NCBI RefSeq assembly: GCF_002752655.1
Contig: NZ_CP023737.1
Coordinates: 248,001 to 312,000, forward strand
Direction of reading: 5' to 3'
Source: Methylosinus trichosporium OB3b
GTDB taxonomy: Bacteria > Pseudomonadota > Alphaproteobacteria > Rhizobiales > Beijerinckiaceae
DNA: 64,000 nt
Part shown: one piece after another, positions 26,700-36,165 of the stretch
How positions within the stretch are numbered: position 1 is the first letter of the stretch
Layout: the number at the start of each line of letters is the position of its first letter
Notes under the pieces: model-generated
What the model saw: only the letters and a program-made list of their open reading frames with translations
The model's database searches: none
What the model was told of the DNA's origin: nothing
Made by a program: the position numbers and the translations under genes

Positions 26700-27626
26700 T
26701 CACTTGATCTTCGGCGAGTCCACCGCTTCGGCCTCGGTCGTCGTCTCGTCGGCGAGCTTCACCTTCGCCTGGCTCTCGTCGAGGCGGATCACCTGCGCCT
26801 TGCCGCCGAAGGCGCTCTTGGCGGTGGTGGTGACAACCGCCTTGGCCTCGAACTTTCCGTGATGATCGAAGCCGGTGTGAACGATGCGCACCTCGCCGGC
26901 GTCCTTCACTTCACCGCCGAAGCTCGCGCCCTGCGCCGCGGCGAGGAAGCCGGAGCGCTGCGACGGAGAAGCGAGCTTCGCCTTCAAGGCCACCGCCTGC
27001 TTCACCACCTCCGCCGGGATCGCCGGCCAATAGGAGCCCTGCGTGATGACATTGCCATTCTTGTCGAAGGCGACGAAGGCGTAGGAGTTCTCGACCGGAA
27101 TCCCATTGAGCTTGCGCTCGAGATGGGTGGTGTAGAAGAGCAGCTTGGACTTGCCGGGCTGCACGCCGGAGGCGATCGGCCCGCCGCCGGCCATCGTGGT
27201 GGTGACATGCGTCCCGCCGATCTCCTTGGCCGGCACGCCGGCCTTGGTCAGATATTGCGAGGCGACGGCGTTGTGCTTCACCGGATCGGTCGAGAGCGGC
27301 TCCGGCAGCGCCGGCAGCTGGGACAGAGCTTCCGAACGTTGTCCGACGGGCGGCTTCGGAATGGTGGGCGAGGTCGGCACGGCGAGGGTCGCTCCGGTCA
27401 CCGTGTCCACCATGAACACGCCCTTGTCCCCGACATGACGCTGATAGGGGCCGTTGGTCTCCACCCGGGCGTTGGCGCCGATGTCGAAGCGCGAGGCCGA
27501 GGGGGAGAGGGTGAAGGCTGAGCCCGCCTCCACTCCCACCGGCGCCGCCAGGGCGGAGCCATATCCGATCGCCGAAGCGCAGAGGCCGGAGAGAAGAGCG
27601 GCCGTCGTGAGCGAATTGAGTTTCAT
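26700..27626 (-). CDS. Exported protein of unknown function, partner of the 27660 gene
   Basis: 308 residues with a clear Sec signal (cleavage near ALAAP). It has no transmembrane helix, cysteine motif or recognised domain. It contains a Pro-rich stretch (PTSPTIPKPP), a central region HLERKLNGIPVENSYAFVAF resembling propeptide-like segments of secreted peptidases, and a Thr/Glu/Ala-rich tail. Only 33 bases separate it from the upstream exported gene, so the two are probably co-transcribed. The propeptide likeness suggests, without proof, an inhibitor or chaperone for its partner. Confidence 0.65.
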   Translation of the reverse strand: MKLNSLTTAALLSGLCASAIGYGSALAAPVGVEAGSAFTLSPSASRFDIGANARVETNGPYQRHVGDKGVFMVDTVTGATLAVPTSPTIPKPPVGQRSEALSQLPALPEPLSTDPVKHNAVASQYLTKAGVPAKEIGGTHVTTTMAGGGPIASGVQPGKSKLLFYTTHLERKLNGIPVENSYAFVAFDKNGNVITQGSYWPAIPAEVVKQAVALKAKLASPSQRSGFLAAAQGASFGGEVKDAGEVRIVHTGFDHHGKFEAKAVVTTTAKSAFGGKAQVIRLDESQAKVKLADETTTEAEAVDSPKIK

Positions 27627-27659
27627 GACACGTTTCCTTTCGTTCTCTTGAGCGTCGGA

Positions 27660-28712
27660 TCAGGGCAGGATGATCGGGTGATTGTTGCAGTCGTAGTTGC
27701 AGGTGAAGATCCAGGACATCCATCCGGTCGGGCCATAGGCGTCGTAGCCGGGATTGCGCAGCTGCGCCCAGGTCTCCGTGCGGTTCTGCCATTCCGCCCA
27801 GGTCTGCGTCTTCTCTGCAGAGATGGTCACATGGGCGCCGCAGCCGACGATGCCGTGATTGCCGCCGCCGAAGGCGCAGCCGGAGCCGCCGGTGACCGAG
27901 TTGATAGAGCCCGTCCAGGAATAGCCGACGGAGGAGTTCGGATTGGCGACATAGCGATCGGCGAAGGCGCGGCCACGGCCGGAGACGTCGGCTGTATCGC
28001 TGCCCTGACGCGTCGGCATGATCGAGGCGATGCTGGAGATGCCGGCGAAGGCGTTCCAGAATTCCGCTACGTAGAGATCGGGCGTGATGCCGCAGCTGTT
28101 GTCGATGACGGCGAGATTAATGCCGCCATTGGTGCCGGCGCCGGCCCAATTCGCAGGGCTGGAGGTCGTGCTCTCGCCCCAGCGCACCTGTCCGCTCGAG
28201 TAATCGACGCCCTGGCAGGATTTTCCGGTCTTGTCGACGATGATCTGCCGCGGCCGCGAATACATGCAGCGGCCGGACAGCCCCGCGCTTCCGTCGGTGT
28301 GACGCACGCAGCGCTTCTGCAGCCCCGCTATGGTCGGGCAGCCCGCCGTCGTCGTGCAGCTCGTCGTCGTCTGATCATTGCAGGTGCCATGGCCGCTGAA
28401 ATAAGCGATGGCGTCGCCCGGGCGATCGAAGTTGTAGGTGTCGGCGCCCCCGGCGACCTTCTGCGGGTCGGTGAAATCGGTCGGATAGACGAGACCATCC
28501 GTATAACGCACGCCCGCCGTATAGCCGGAGATCGAGAGCATGCGGTTGCGGAAGCCGTCGACATTGGCCTTGTTCTGCGACAGCGCGCCGCAGGAATAAT
28601 TATCGACCGCTTCGATGGTGATGCCGGTGTCGGCGGCGAAAGCCGGCGCAAATCCGGAGAGCAGGCCGACAGCTCCTGTCAGCATGCCGAAAGCGAATTG
28701 TCTGAAGCCCAT
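27660..28712 (-). CDS. Exported Cys-rich protein with possible caspase-like His/Cys dyad
   Basis: 350 residues, signal peptide cleaved near FAAD. AIAYFSGHGTCN places a histidine at H108, and LAVIDNSCGITPDLY a cysteine at C207. In clan CD (caspase/gingipain-like) peptidases, SGHG and a strand-ending Cys provide the catalytic pair in this order. About ten other cysteines suggest disulfides in the periplasm or outside. A relation to DUF6345-type proteins is possible but only from memory. ATG 28712 has GGAGA upstream; a longer frame is rejected because the signal peptide would be buried. It is the first gene of a two-gene unit with 26700. Confidence 0.6.
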   Translation of the reverse strand: MGFRQFAFGMLTGAVGLLSGFAPAFAADTGITIEAVDNYSCGALSQNKANVDGFRNRMLSISGYTAGVRYTDGLVYPTDFTDPQKVAGGADTYNFDRPGDAIAYFSGHGTCNDQTTTSCTTTAGCPTIAGLQKRCVRHTDGSAGLSGRCMYSRPRQIIVDKTGKSCQGVDYSSGQVRWGESTTSSPANWAGAGTNGGINLAVIDNSCGITPDLYVAEFWNAFAGISSIASIMPTRQGSDTADVSGRGRAFADRYVANPNSSVGYSWTGSINSVTGGSGCAFGGGNHGIVGCGAHVTISAEKTQTWAEWQNRTETWAQLRNPGYDAYGPTGWMSWIFTCNYDCNNHPIILP

Positions 28713-29247
28713 GACGTGTCTCCAACGGTGTTCCCTCGACCGAGGGAAGAAAAATGAATTGCCCATGCTCTGAGGCGGCTCGTCCGCGATCGCGCAGGAG
28801 CGTCGAAGATGTCGGCTACTGTCGGAAAAACGTTTGCTTGCTTTGCGCGTTTTCCGAGGGAGGAGCGTTTCCCTTTCGACCCGTGCAATCTCGCCCGAAT
28901 TCGCAGGCGACGCTGTGCGCTGGCGCATGTTTCATCGTCTCGTGATGGATGACGCGCGAGACGACGCAATGGCGGGCGCTCGGTGCGAGCCGCGGCGCGC
29001 GCCGGTGATGAAGCAAGCAGAATCCGCAGGAAGATCTCGCGCCGGCAGGCGCTTCTCACCCATCACAACATGCGGCGATGCGCGATCGACGGGTCGTGAC
29101 GACGTCGTCGGAGCTGTGCGCGGGCGCACACGAGAGCGAGCCTGAAGGCTCGCGGTCCAAGGGGCGCGCTGTGGACCGCGAGCCTTCAGGCTCGCTCAAT
29201 CGACAATATCTTCCGAATGAATCGCGCGGCGCAAGCGCGCTTTTCTC
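28713..29247. other. 535-base gap upstream of the exported pair
   Basis: No gene is supported. It should contain the minus-strand promoter for 28712. AT-richer sequence at 28740-28870 is the likely place. A perfect 26-bp inverted repeat lies at 29134-29197. Confidence 0.55.
29134..29197. repeat. Long GAGCCTGAAGGCTC inverted repeat, copy 1
   Basis: Arms 29134-29159 and 29172-29197 are perfect 26-nt reverse complements with a 12-nt spacer. Each arm contains a smaller hairpin, GCGAGCC-TGAA-GGCTCGC. A near-identical element is at 41968-42035. It lies 3' of tpiA and could form a very stable RNA or DNA cruciform. Confidence 0.9.
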
Positions 29248-30000
29248 TCACAGCGCGGCTTCGGCGATCGCGAGAAAATCCTTCGCGGTCAGCGAGGCGC
29301 CGCCGACCAGCGCGCCATCGACATGCGGCGCATGCAACAGTTCCCGCGCATTGGACGGCTTCACCGAGCCGCCATAGAGAATGCGCGTCGGCGCGCTCGC
29401 GCCGACGAGAGCGTCGAGACGCGCGCGGATCGCGGCGTGCATCGACGTCACGTCATTCGTCGTCGGCGTCAGTCCCGTGCCGATCGCCCATATGGGCTCA
29501 TAGGCGACGACGAGCCGCTCGGCTGCGATCGGCGCCGGGAGCGAACCGGCGAGCTGCCGCTCGACGATCTCGATGGCGCGGCCCGCGTCGCGTTCGGCGC
29601 GCGTCTCGCCGACACAGACGATCGGCGTCAGGCCGGCGCGTAGCGCAGCGCTCGCTTTGGCGCGCACCAGCGCGTCGCTCTCGCCATGTTCGGCGCGCCG
29701 CTCGCTATGGCCGACGATCACGTAAGAAGCGCCGGCGTCGGCCAGCATTTCAGCGGAGAGATCGCCGGTATGCGCGCCCGACGCCTGCGCATCGCAATCC
29801 TGTCCGCCGATCCCGAGGTTGAAGCGCGCGGCGATCGCGGCGGCGGCGGCCAGCAGCGTCGCTGGCGGGCACACGACTAGCTCCACGCTTGCGCCGAGGG
29901 CGGCATAGCCGGCTCCGATCGCCTCGATCTCCGCGAGCGACGCCGTGAGCCCGTGCATTTTCCAGTTTCCAGCGACGAGCGGACGCGGACCAGAGGTCAT
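29248..30000 (-). CDS. tpiA: Triosephosphate isomerase
   Basis: 250 residues. The N-terminal [18 protein letters not shown] (catalytic His) and [11 protein letters not shown] (catalytic Glu) are intact, with the phosphate-binding end GGSVKPSNA and GALVGGASL. It interconverts dihydroxyacetone phosphate and glyceraldehyde 3-phosphate. It is divergent from ndk. Confidence 0.96.
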   Translation of the reverse strand: MTSGPRPLVAGNWKMHGLTASLAEIEAIGAGYAALGASVELVVCPPATLLAAAAAIAARFNLGIGGQDCDAQASGAHTGDLSAEMLADAGASYVIVGHSERRAEHGESDALVRAKASAALRAGLTPIVCVGETRAERDAGRAIEIVERQLAGSLPAPIAAERLVVAYEPIWAIGTGLTPTTNDVTSMHAAIRARLDALVGASAPTRILYGGSVKPSNARELLHAPHVDGALVGGASLTAKDFLAIAEAAL

Positions 30001-30226
30001 GACGAGCCTTTCCTTTAAAGAAATGGACGCGAGAGCGAGGCCATATCAGCGGCCTTGCGCTTCCGCAATTCGCGCGGGCGGGGGAAGGTTCCGCGCGCGC
30101 GATCGGCAGGCGCGGGCCGCGCCGCGCAGACAATTCGCGAGAGGGCGGGTTGCCGCGTCCCCGGCCGCTCGCTATAAGCGCCGCGCTTCTTCCATTTCGA
30201 CCTCGAACCGACGAGACGACGCGCTC

Positions 30227-30649
30227 ATGGCGATCGAACGCACATTCTCCATCATCAAGCCGGACGCCACCAAGCGGAACCTGACCGGCAAGATCAACGC
30301 GCTCATCGAGGACGCGGGTCTGCGCATCGTCGCGCAGAAGCGCATCCGCATGACGCGCGAGCAGGCCGAGACCTTCTATGGCGTCCATAAGGAGCGGCCC
30401 TTCTTCGGCGAGCTGATCGAGAGCATCACCTCCGGTCCGGTGGTCGTGCAGGTTCTCGAGGGCGAAGGCGCGATCTTGAAATATCGCACCGTCATGGGCG
30501 CGACCAATCCGGCGAGCGCCGATCCGGGTACGATCCGCAAGGAATTCGCCGTGTCGATCGGCGAGAATTCGGTGCATGGCTCCGACGCGCCGGAGACCGC
30601 GGCGATCGAGATCCCGCAGTTCTTCTCCGGCAACGAGATCGTCGGCTGA
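30227..30649 (+). CDS. ndk: Nucleoside diphosphate kinase
   Basis: 140 residues, the standard length. [15 protein letters not shown] opens the protein, and the active-site histidine lies in ENSVHGSDA. It passes phosphate from ATP to other nucleoside diphosphates. Start ATG 30227 matches the family N-terminus. A GST gene converges on it with 7 bases between stops. Confidence 0.97.
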   Translation: MAIERTFSIIKPDATKRNLTGKINALIEDAGLRIVAQKRIRMTREQAETFYGVHKERPFFGELIESITSGPVVVQVLEGEGAILKYRTVMGATNPASADPGTIRKEFAVSIGENSVHGSDAPETAAIEIPQFFSGNEIVG

Positions 30650-30656
30650 TCGGCGC

Positions 30657-31364
30657 TTACGCCAAAAATTTCGGGAAATAGGCCGAGAGCATACGGTCGC
30701 GATAGGCGACGAGATTGGCGTTCGCGAGAGCCGCCGCGCGCAGCGGCGAATCGAGGTCCGGAGACAGGCTCTCCGCGACGAAGGCGAAGGCCGTCGCATC
30801 CGCGCCGCTGGGCTTGTCGCCGAAAAGAAAGCGCTTGTCGCCGAGCAGGGTGGCGAGCGCGTCCATATCACGCCGGGCGAGCTCGGCGATCTCGTCAGCC
30901 GAGTGCCGGCCCATTCCATGGGCCTTCATGCTGGCGCCGATCTTTCGGCGGACGAGCGACCTCACCAGAGGTCGGAACGGCGCGGGAACTGTGGCGAAGA
31001 ACAGCGCCGCGCTCCTGGCGAAATTGGCGTCGTCGATCCAGCGCATGTGGGCCAGCGCCCAATAATAATGGTCCTCCAGCATCTTCTCGACCGCCCAGCC
31101 CGTCGAGCGCTGCTCGGACGACAGACCTTCGTCGAAATCGAAGCTGTATTTTCGCTCGATGTGGAAGCGAATGAAGGTCGAATCGGCGATGATGGCCCCC
31201 TCGTCGTCGATATAGGGAAGCTTCCCCTTGGGAGCGCGCATATAGCCGCTATGATCCTCGACATAGCGGAGCCCTGCGATTTCGAGCAGGGTCATGGCCT
31301 TGAGCACGAACGGGCTCGCGTCGGGAAGACCGAAGAACGGGCCGAATGAATAAAGCGTGATCAT
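30657..31364 (-). CDS. Glutathione S-transferase-like protein (metaxin/FAX-type)
   Basis: 235 residues. The thioredoxin-like N-terminus is TLYSFGPFFGLPDASPFVLK, with KGKLPYIDDEG in the cis-Pro position and ADSTFIRFHIE after it. The C-terminal helical domain includes LFGDKPSGADATAFAFV. This matches the Tom37/metaxin, failed-axon-connections-like GST branch. Substrate unknown. ATG 31364 is the family start; the longer frame is rejected. Confidence 0.85.
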   Translation of the reverse strand: MITLYSFGPFFGLPDASPFVLKAMTLLEIAGLRYVEDHSGYMRAPKGKLPYIDDEGAIIADSTFIRFHIERKYSFDFDEGLSSEQRSTGWAVEKMLEDHYYWALAHMRWIDDANFARSAALFFATVPAPFRPLVRSLVRRKIGASMKAHGMGRHSADEIAELARRDMDALATLLGDKRFLFGDKPSGADATAFAFVAESLSPDLDSPLRAAALANANLVAYRDRMLSAYFPKFLA

Positions 31365-31754
31365 GGAAAATCGTCCTCGACGGCGAGCTTCCATCGATAC
31401 CAGAACAAAAAAAACGGAACTGCAAGTCCCCGCTCGGCGCGCGCGCCGGGAGAATTTAGAACAGTCCGCGGCGGCTTCGAACAGCTCGAATTGGCCGAAG
31501 CGATGCTCTATGCTGGCGGCTCGCGACCCGAGACGAGGATCGATGTCGATCAGCGGAAACAGAGCCTGGCGCTGGATCGGCCTTGCGGCGCTCGCAGCGC
31601 TATTGCTGGCGGCGCCGTCCGACGGAGCGCTCGACCTCGCCAAGGCTCTGGCTCTCGGCGTCTATTTCCTCGCCTTTGTCGCGCGCAGCCCATGCCGCAG
31701 CGGGGCCGCTTATCCGTTCGCTCACGGATTCCGGTCGAACGTCTGCTCGGTCGC
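31365..31754. other. 390-base gap with a doubtful small frame
   Basis: A plus-strand frame from ATG 31543 runs to 31869, into the purN 3' end on the other strand. Its first 50 residues include a hydrophobic helix (WIGLAALAALLLAAPS), but the rest is low-complexity. I do not call it a gene, though a short membrane peptide remains possible. The GST promoter must lie in this gap. Confidence 0.35.
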
Positions 31755-32402
31755 TCAGTCGCAGGCGGGGACGGCGAGCGCCGCAGCCGCGCCCGAAGCC
31801 GCCCCCAGCACACGATTGCCCTCGACCCTGAGCGCGCCCGCAGCGACGAGCCGCAGCGCGCGCGGATAGATGAGATGCTCCTGCTCCAGAACGCGGGCGG
31901 CGAGCGTTTCCTCTGTGTCCCTGTCGAGCACCGGAACGGCGGCCTGGGCGACGATCGGCCCTTCGTCCATCTCGGGCACGACGAAATGCACGGTGCAGCC
32001 ATGGATCTTCACCCCGTCCGCCAGCGCGCGGCGATGCGTGTGCAGGCCGCGATACGATGGCAGCAGGGCAGGGTGGATATTGAGCATGCGCCCGCGCCAT
32101 TGCTCGACGAACCAGGGCGTCAACAGCCGCATGAAGCCGGCGAGGCACAGGAGCTCGATGCGATGAGCGGCGAGCACGATCTGCAGCGAGCGCTCGAACT
32201 CCTCGCGTCCCGCATAGATCTTGTGGTCCACCGCGGCGACGGCGATTCCCAGCGACTTGGCGCGCGCGAGGCCGGCGGCCTCCGGCCGGTTGGACGCGAC
32301 GAGCGCGATCTCGGCGGGAAACTCGGGCGTGCTGGCGGCGGCGATCAGCGCGTCCATATTGGAGCCGCGGCCCGAGATCAGAATCGCCGTGCGCCGCCTC
32401 AT
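31755..32402 (-). CDS. purN: Phosphoribosylglycinamide formyltransferase
   Basis: 215 residues. [13 protein letters not shown] starts the Rossmann fold, and [21 protein letters not shown] contains the catalytic Asn/His loop; [16 protein letters not shown] follows with the catalytic Asp. It adds the formyl group from 10-formyltetrahydrofolate to GAR in purine synthesis. It overlaps purM by 4 bases (ATGA). Confidence 0.95.
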   Translation of the reverse strand: MRRRTAILISGRGSNMDALIAAASTPEFPAEIALVASNRPEAAGLARAKSLGIAVAAVDHKIYAGREEFERSLQIVLAAHRIELLCLAGFMRLLTPWFVEQWRGRMLNIHPALLPSYRGLHTHRRALADGVKIHGCTVHFVVPEMDEGPIVAQAAVPVLDRDTEETLAARVLEQEHLIYPRALRLVAAGALRVEGNRVLGAASGAAAALAVPACD

Positions 32403-33457
32403 AGGGCGAGCGCCCCGCGCATCTCGACGCGGGGGCCGTCGCCCGTCTCGACGATCTCGCCGATCACGACCGGCGCCTCGCCCGCTGCGCGCAGCGCGGC
32501 GATCGCGTCATCGGCGCCGGCGCGCGCGGCGACGACCACCATGCCGACGCCGCAGTTGAAGGTGCGCAGCATCTCCGCCTGAGCGACGTTTCCCTGCGCG
32601 GCGAGCCAGGAGAAGACGGGCGGGACCGGGAAGGCCGACAAATCGAGCGCCGCGCCGAGGCCCTTGGGCAGCACGCGCGGCAGATTGTCGGGAAAGCCGC
32701 CGCCGGTGATATGCGCCAGCGCCAGAATCGCCTCGCTGGCCTTCAGCGCCGCGAGCAGGGGCTTCACATAGATGCGCGTCGGCGTGAGCAGAGCGCGAGC
32801 GAGGCTCTCGCCGGGCGCGAAGGGCGCGAGCGCATCGAAAGTGAGGCCCGAGAGCGCGACGATGCGGCGAATCAGCGAGAAGCCGTTGGAATGGGCGCCG
32901 GAAGAGAGCAGGCCGAGCAAAATATCGCCCGCCTTCACGCTGCGCGGCAGCAGGCGGGAACGTTCCGCCGCGCCGACGGCGAAACCGGCGAGATCATAAT
33001 CGTTATTCGCATAGAGGCCCGGCATCTCCGCCGTCTCGCCGCCGAGCAGCGCGCAGCCGGCCTCCACGCATCCCGCGGCAATGCCTGAGACGACCGCGGC
33101 CGCAGCTTCTGGCGTGAGCTTGCCGGTCGCGTAGTAATCGAGAAAGAAGAGCGGCTCTGCGCCCTGCACCACGAGATCGTTGACGCACATGGCGACGAGA
33201 TCGATCCCGATCGTGTCGTGAAGGCCGGAGTCGATCGCGATCTTGATCTTGGTGCCGACGCCGTCATTGGCGGCGACCAGCACCGGATCGGAAAAGCCAG
33301 CGGCTTTGAGGTCGAAGACGCCGCCGAAGCCGCCGATCTCGCCATCGGCCCCCGGCCGGCGCGTGGAACGGACGGCGGGACGAATGAGGTCCACGAGACG
33401 ATTGCCGGCGTCGATATCGACGCCCGCCTGCGCATAAGTGAGGCCCTTTTCCGCCAT
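32399..33457 (-). CDS. purM: Phosphoribosylformylglycinamidine cyclo-ligase
   Basis: 352 residues. [13 protein letters not shown], the Gly-rich [29 protein letters not shown] and [13 protein letters not shown] are standard AIR synthetase motifs. It closes the imidazole ring in the step two after PurN in purine synthesis. purMN form an operon, translationally coupled. Confidence 0.96.
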   Translation of the reverse strand: MAEKGLTYAQAGVDIDAGNRLVDLIRPAVRSTRRPGADGEIGGFGGVFDLKAAGFSDPVLVAANDGVGTKIKIAIDSGLHDTIGIDLVAMCVNDLVVQGAEPLFFLDYYATGKLTPEAAAAVVSGIAAGCVEAGCALLGGETAEMPGLYANNDYDLAGFAVGAAERSRLLPRSVKAGDILLGLLSSGAHSNGFSLIRRIVALSGLTFDALAPFAPGESLARALLTPTRIYVKPLLAALKASEAILALAHITGGGFPDNLPRVLPKGLGAALDLSAFPVPPVFSWLAAQGNVAQAEMLRTFNCGVGMVVVAARAGADDAIAALRAAGEAPVVIGEIVETGDGPRVEMRGALAL

Positions 33458-33538
33458 TCCCGGTCCCGCGATGATTTCGAGCCAGCGGCCTAACGCCTAA
33501 CGGGCGCCGGCGCAATCGGTTTCGCGGGAAAGGCTCGA

Positions 33539-33559
33539 CGCCCTCCCATTGGGAGGGCG
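33539..33559. terminator. Short GC-rich hairpin between purM and sufA
   Basis: CGCCCTCCC-ATT-GGGAGGGCG, a perfect 9-bp stem with a 3-nt loop. No T-run is evident. It is 85 bases past the sufA stop on the minus strand and also upstream of purM. Confidence 0.4.
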
Positions 33560-33638
33560 TCATTGCGAGCGAAGCGAAGCCATCCAGGAGCCGCCCCACG
33601 ACTGAAGGATTCTTCGTCGCTGCGCTCCTCGCAATGGC
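33559..33638. repeat. GTCATTGCGAGCG inverted-repeat element, copy 2
   Basis: This begins GTCATTGCGAGCGAAGCGA, shares CATCCAGGAGCCGCCCCA with copy 1 at 14061, and ends CTCGCAATGGC. The ends are imperfectly inverted. It lies after sufA. Confidence 0.8.
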
Positions 33639-33643
33639 AGCTG

Positions 33644-34012
33644 TCAGCTGTGCGCGTGCTTCTCGGTCTCGCCGCCCTCGGCCGGATGCAGCTCCACGCT
33701 CTCGCCGCAGCCGCAGGCCGAGGTCTGATTGGGATTCTGGAACACGAAGCTCGACGAGAACATCGACGTCTCGACGTCCATGCGCGTTCCGAGCAGATAG
33801 AGCACCGCGGCGCCGTCGACGATGACGCGCGCGCCCTTCTCCTCGATCACCTCGTCGCCGGGCGCGGGCGCGGCCAGCTCCATCTTATAGGCCATTCCGG
33901 CGCAGCCGCTCTTTTCGAGCGAGATGCGCAGCCCGGCGCTGGGGTTCTCGTGCCCGGCGAGCAGGCCGCGCACGCGTTCGGCGGCGGCGTCGCTGAGGGT
34001 CATGACCGTCAT
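33644..34012 (-). CDS. sufA: A-type iron-sulfur carrier (SufA/HesB family)
   Basis: 122 residues. The three conserved cysteines occur in KSGCAGMAY and the C-terminal SACGCGES. A-type proteins carry Fe-S clusters to apoproteins. A His-ending tail (HPAEGGETEKHAHS) is an addition to the usual family end. It is the last gene of the SUF operon. Confidence 0.92.
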   Translation of the reverse strand: MTVMTLSDAAAERVRGLLAGHENPSAGLRISLEKSGCAGMAYKMELAAPAPGDEVIEEKGARVIVDGAAVLYLLGTRMDVETSMFSSSFVFQNPNQTSACGCGESVELHPAEGGETEKHAHS

Positions 34013-34054
34013 CGTTCCTCTCCTTGAGTCCTTCGTCCGCAGCGCGTCGCGCGC

Positions 34055-34480
34055 TCAATAATTCGCCCAGAGGCCCGGCGAGGCGATCTCGACGAGATTG
34101 CCGTCGGGATCGCGAAAATAGAGGCTGCGCCCACCGCGCGGCCATTGCATCCGAGCCTCGATCGCAACCCCCTCCGCCTGCAGCCGCCGTTCCCAGGGCT
34201 CGATGTCCTCGTCCGGTGCTGCGAGCGCGAAATGCAGCTTGCCGCAACCGTCGTGCGGAGGAATCTCGCCGCCCGGCAATCTCACCGTCTCCAGGGTCGC
34301 GCCGCGCAGGAACAGCAATAGCACGCTGCGCGGGCCACAATCGAAGGCGACGAGCCTCTCGTCGGAATACATCGGCGAGAGGCCGAGTGTCTTCTCGTAG
34401 AAACCGGCCGCTCGCGCCAGATCGTCGACATAGATCGCCGTCTCGAGACAGCCGTCGATTCTCGGGCTCGGAGCGGGCAT
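34055..34480 (-). CDS. VOC-family (glyoxalase-like) protein in the SUF operon
   Basis: 141 residues. TAIYVDDLARAAGFYEKTLGL, LHFALAAPDED and RSLYFRDPDGNLVEIASPG are typical of vicinal-oxygen-chelate proteins. Possible metal ligands are H (in LHFAL) and E (in LVEIAS). ATG 34480 has GGAGGAG upstream. Substrate unknown. It lies between sufT and sufA with short spacing, so is likely co-transcribed by position rather than by function. Confidence 0.85.
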   Translation of the reverse strand: MPAPSPRIDGCLETAIYVDDLARAAGFYEKTLGLSPMYSDERLVAFDCGPRSVLLLFLRGATLETVRLPGGEIPPHDGCGKLHFALAAPDEDIEPWERRLQAEGVAIEARMQWPRGGRSLYFRDPDGNLVEIASPGLWANY

Positions 34481-34494
34481 CGGCTCCTCCGGCG

Positions 34495-34899
34495 TCAAAA
34501 CATGTCGAGCGTCACGCGCGCTTCGTCCGACATGCGGCTCTGATCCCACGGCGGCTCGAAGACGAGCTTCACCACCACCGCCAGCACGCCCGGCACGAGG
34601 CTCACCGCGCTCTGCACCTGTTCGACGATCTGGCCGGCGACCGGACAGCCCGGCGCCGTCAGCGTCATCTCGATATGGACCACCTCTTCCGGCGAGATGT
34701 CGATCTGGTAGATCAGCCCCAGCTCGAAAATATCCGCCGGAATTTCCGGGTCCTGCACGGTCTTCAGCGCAGCAATGATGTTTTGCGTCAGCTGCTCGAC
34801 CTGCTCCTTGGTGCGGCCATGGGGCAGGAGGGCTTCCGCCGAGGGGCCGGTATCGCCGACGACTTCCTGCGGCTCCACCGCGTCATCCGTCTTGGTCAC
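34495..34899 (-). CDS. sufT: SUF-associated DUF59/MIP18 protein SufT
   Basis: 134 residues. TVQDPEIPADIFELGLIY and MTLTAPGCPVAGQIVEQV are the DUF59 signature, with its conserved Cys in APGCP. SufT proteins help mature Fe-S proteins. The N-terminus has an acidic extension. Fifteen bases separate it from sufS. Confidence 0.92.
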   Translation of the reverse strand: MTKTDDAVEPQEVVGDTGPSAEALLPHGRTKEQVEQLTQNIIAALKTVQDPEIPADIFELGLIYQIDISPEEVVHIEMTLTAPGCPVAGQIVEQVQSAVSLVPGVLAVVVKLVFEPPWDQSRMSDEARVTLDMF

Positions 34900-34914
34900 G
34901 CTCGTCGCTCCTTC

Positions 34915-36165
34915 TTAGGAAAACAGCGCCTTCGCTTTCAGCAGCGCTTCCGCCAAGCGGTCCACCTCGCCGCGCGTATTATACATGGCGAACGAAGCGC
35001 GGCAGGTGGAGGTGACGTTGAAACGCTGCAGCAGCGGCATGGCGCAATGGGTTCCGGCGCGCACTGCGACGCCGGAGCGGTCGATGATGGTCGCAATGTC
35101 GTGGGCGTGCGCCTCCGGCATGTCGAATGCGACGATCGGACCCTTGTCCTTGGCGTGGCCGAAGATGCGCAGCCCCGGCACATCGGCGAGGCGTTCATGC
35201 GCATAGGCGGTCACATCGGCCTCATGGGCGCGGATCGCCGCGCGGCCGATCTTCTGCATATAGTCGAGCGCCGCGCCGAGGCCGGCCGCCTGAACGATCG
35301 GCGGCGTGCCCGCCTCGAAGCGATGCGGCGGGGTGTTATAGGTGACGTAATCGCGAGTCACCGTCTCGATCATCTCGCCGCCGCCGGCGAAGGGCGGCAG
35401 ACTCTCCAGCCATTGCTTTTTGCCATAGACCGCGCCGATGCCGGTCGGTCCATAGAGCTTGTGGCCGGTGACGATGTAGAAATCGACGTCCAGCGCGCGC
35501 ACGTCGACGTCGAGATGCACGGCGCCTTGCGAGCCGTCGACCAGCACCGGCACGCCATGGGCGTGGGCGATGCGCACGACATCGGCGATCGGCGTCGGCG
35601 CCGCCAGCACATTGGACATATGCGTGAGCGCGACGATCTTGGTCTTCGGCGTGATCAGCTTCTCGAAATCCTCGAGCGAGAACACGCCGTCATCGTCGGT
35701 GTCGATCCATTTCAGCACCGCGCCCTTGCGCTCGCGCAGGAAATGCCAGGGCACGATGTTGGAGTGATGCTCCATGATCGAGAGGATGATCTCGTCGCCC
35801 TCGCCGATATGGGCGAGGCCAAAGGACGAGGCGACGAGATTGATCGCCTCCGTCGCGCCGCGCGTGAAGATGATCTCCTCGCGCGACTCGGCGTTGAGGA
35901 AGCGGCGCAGGGTCTCGCGCGCGCCCTCATAGGCGTCGGTCGCCGCATTGGCGAGATAATGCAGGCCACGATGCACATTGGCGTATTCGTGCTCGTAGAC
36001 CTTTGAGATGCGCTCGATCACCTGTTTCGGCTTCTGCGCCGAGGCCGCATTGTCGAGATAGACGAGGTCCTTGCCGTAGGGCTTTTCGGCGAGGATCGGA
36101 AAATCGCGACGGATCGCCTCGACATCATAGGCCGCGGTCGCTTCCTTCAAGAGCGGCTGGTTCAC
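34915..36165 (-). CDS. sufS: Cysteine desulfurase SufS (group II)
   Basis: 416 residues, PLP-dependent. It takes sulfur from cysteine and passes it as persulfide to the SUF scaffold. YLDNAASAQKP, the PLP lysine in VTGHKLYGPTG, and RAGTHCAMP (active-site Cys) identify the SufS/CsdA group. GTG 36165 overlaps the sufD stop by four bases. A second, NifS-like desulfurase is at the other end of the same operon. Confidence 0.95.
   Translation of the reverse strand: MNQPLLKEATAAYDVEAIRRDFPILAEKPYGKDLVYLDNAASAQKPKQVIERISKVYEHEYANVHRGLHYLANAATDAYEGARETLRRFLNAESREEIIFTRGATEAINLVASSFGLAHIGEGDEIILSIMEHHSNIVPWHFLRERKGAVLKWIDTDDDGVFSLEDFEKLITPKTKIVALTHMSNVLAAPTPIADVVRIAHAHGVPVLVDGSQGAVHLDVDVRALDVDFYIVTGHKLYGPTGIGAVYGKKQWLESLPPFAGGGEMIETVTRDYVTYNTPPHRFEAGTPPIVQAAGLGAALDYMQKIGRAAIRAHEADVTAYAHERLADVPGLRIFGHAKDKGPIVAFDMPEAHAHDIATIIDRSGVAVRAGTHCAMPLLQRFNVTSTCRASFAMYNTRGEVDRLAEALLKAKALFS

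Noticed and set aside
31543..31869. Possible plus-strand gene with a hydrophobic N-terminus
   Set aside because: It overlaps the purN coding region antisense, has a low-complexity C-terminus and no good ribosome-binding site.
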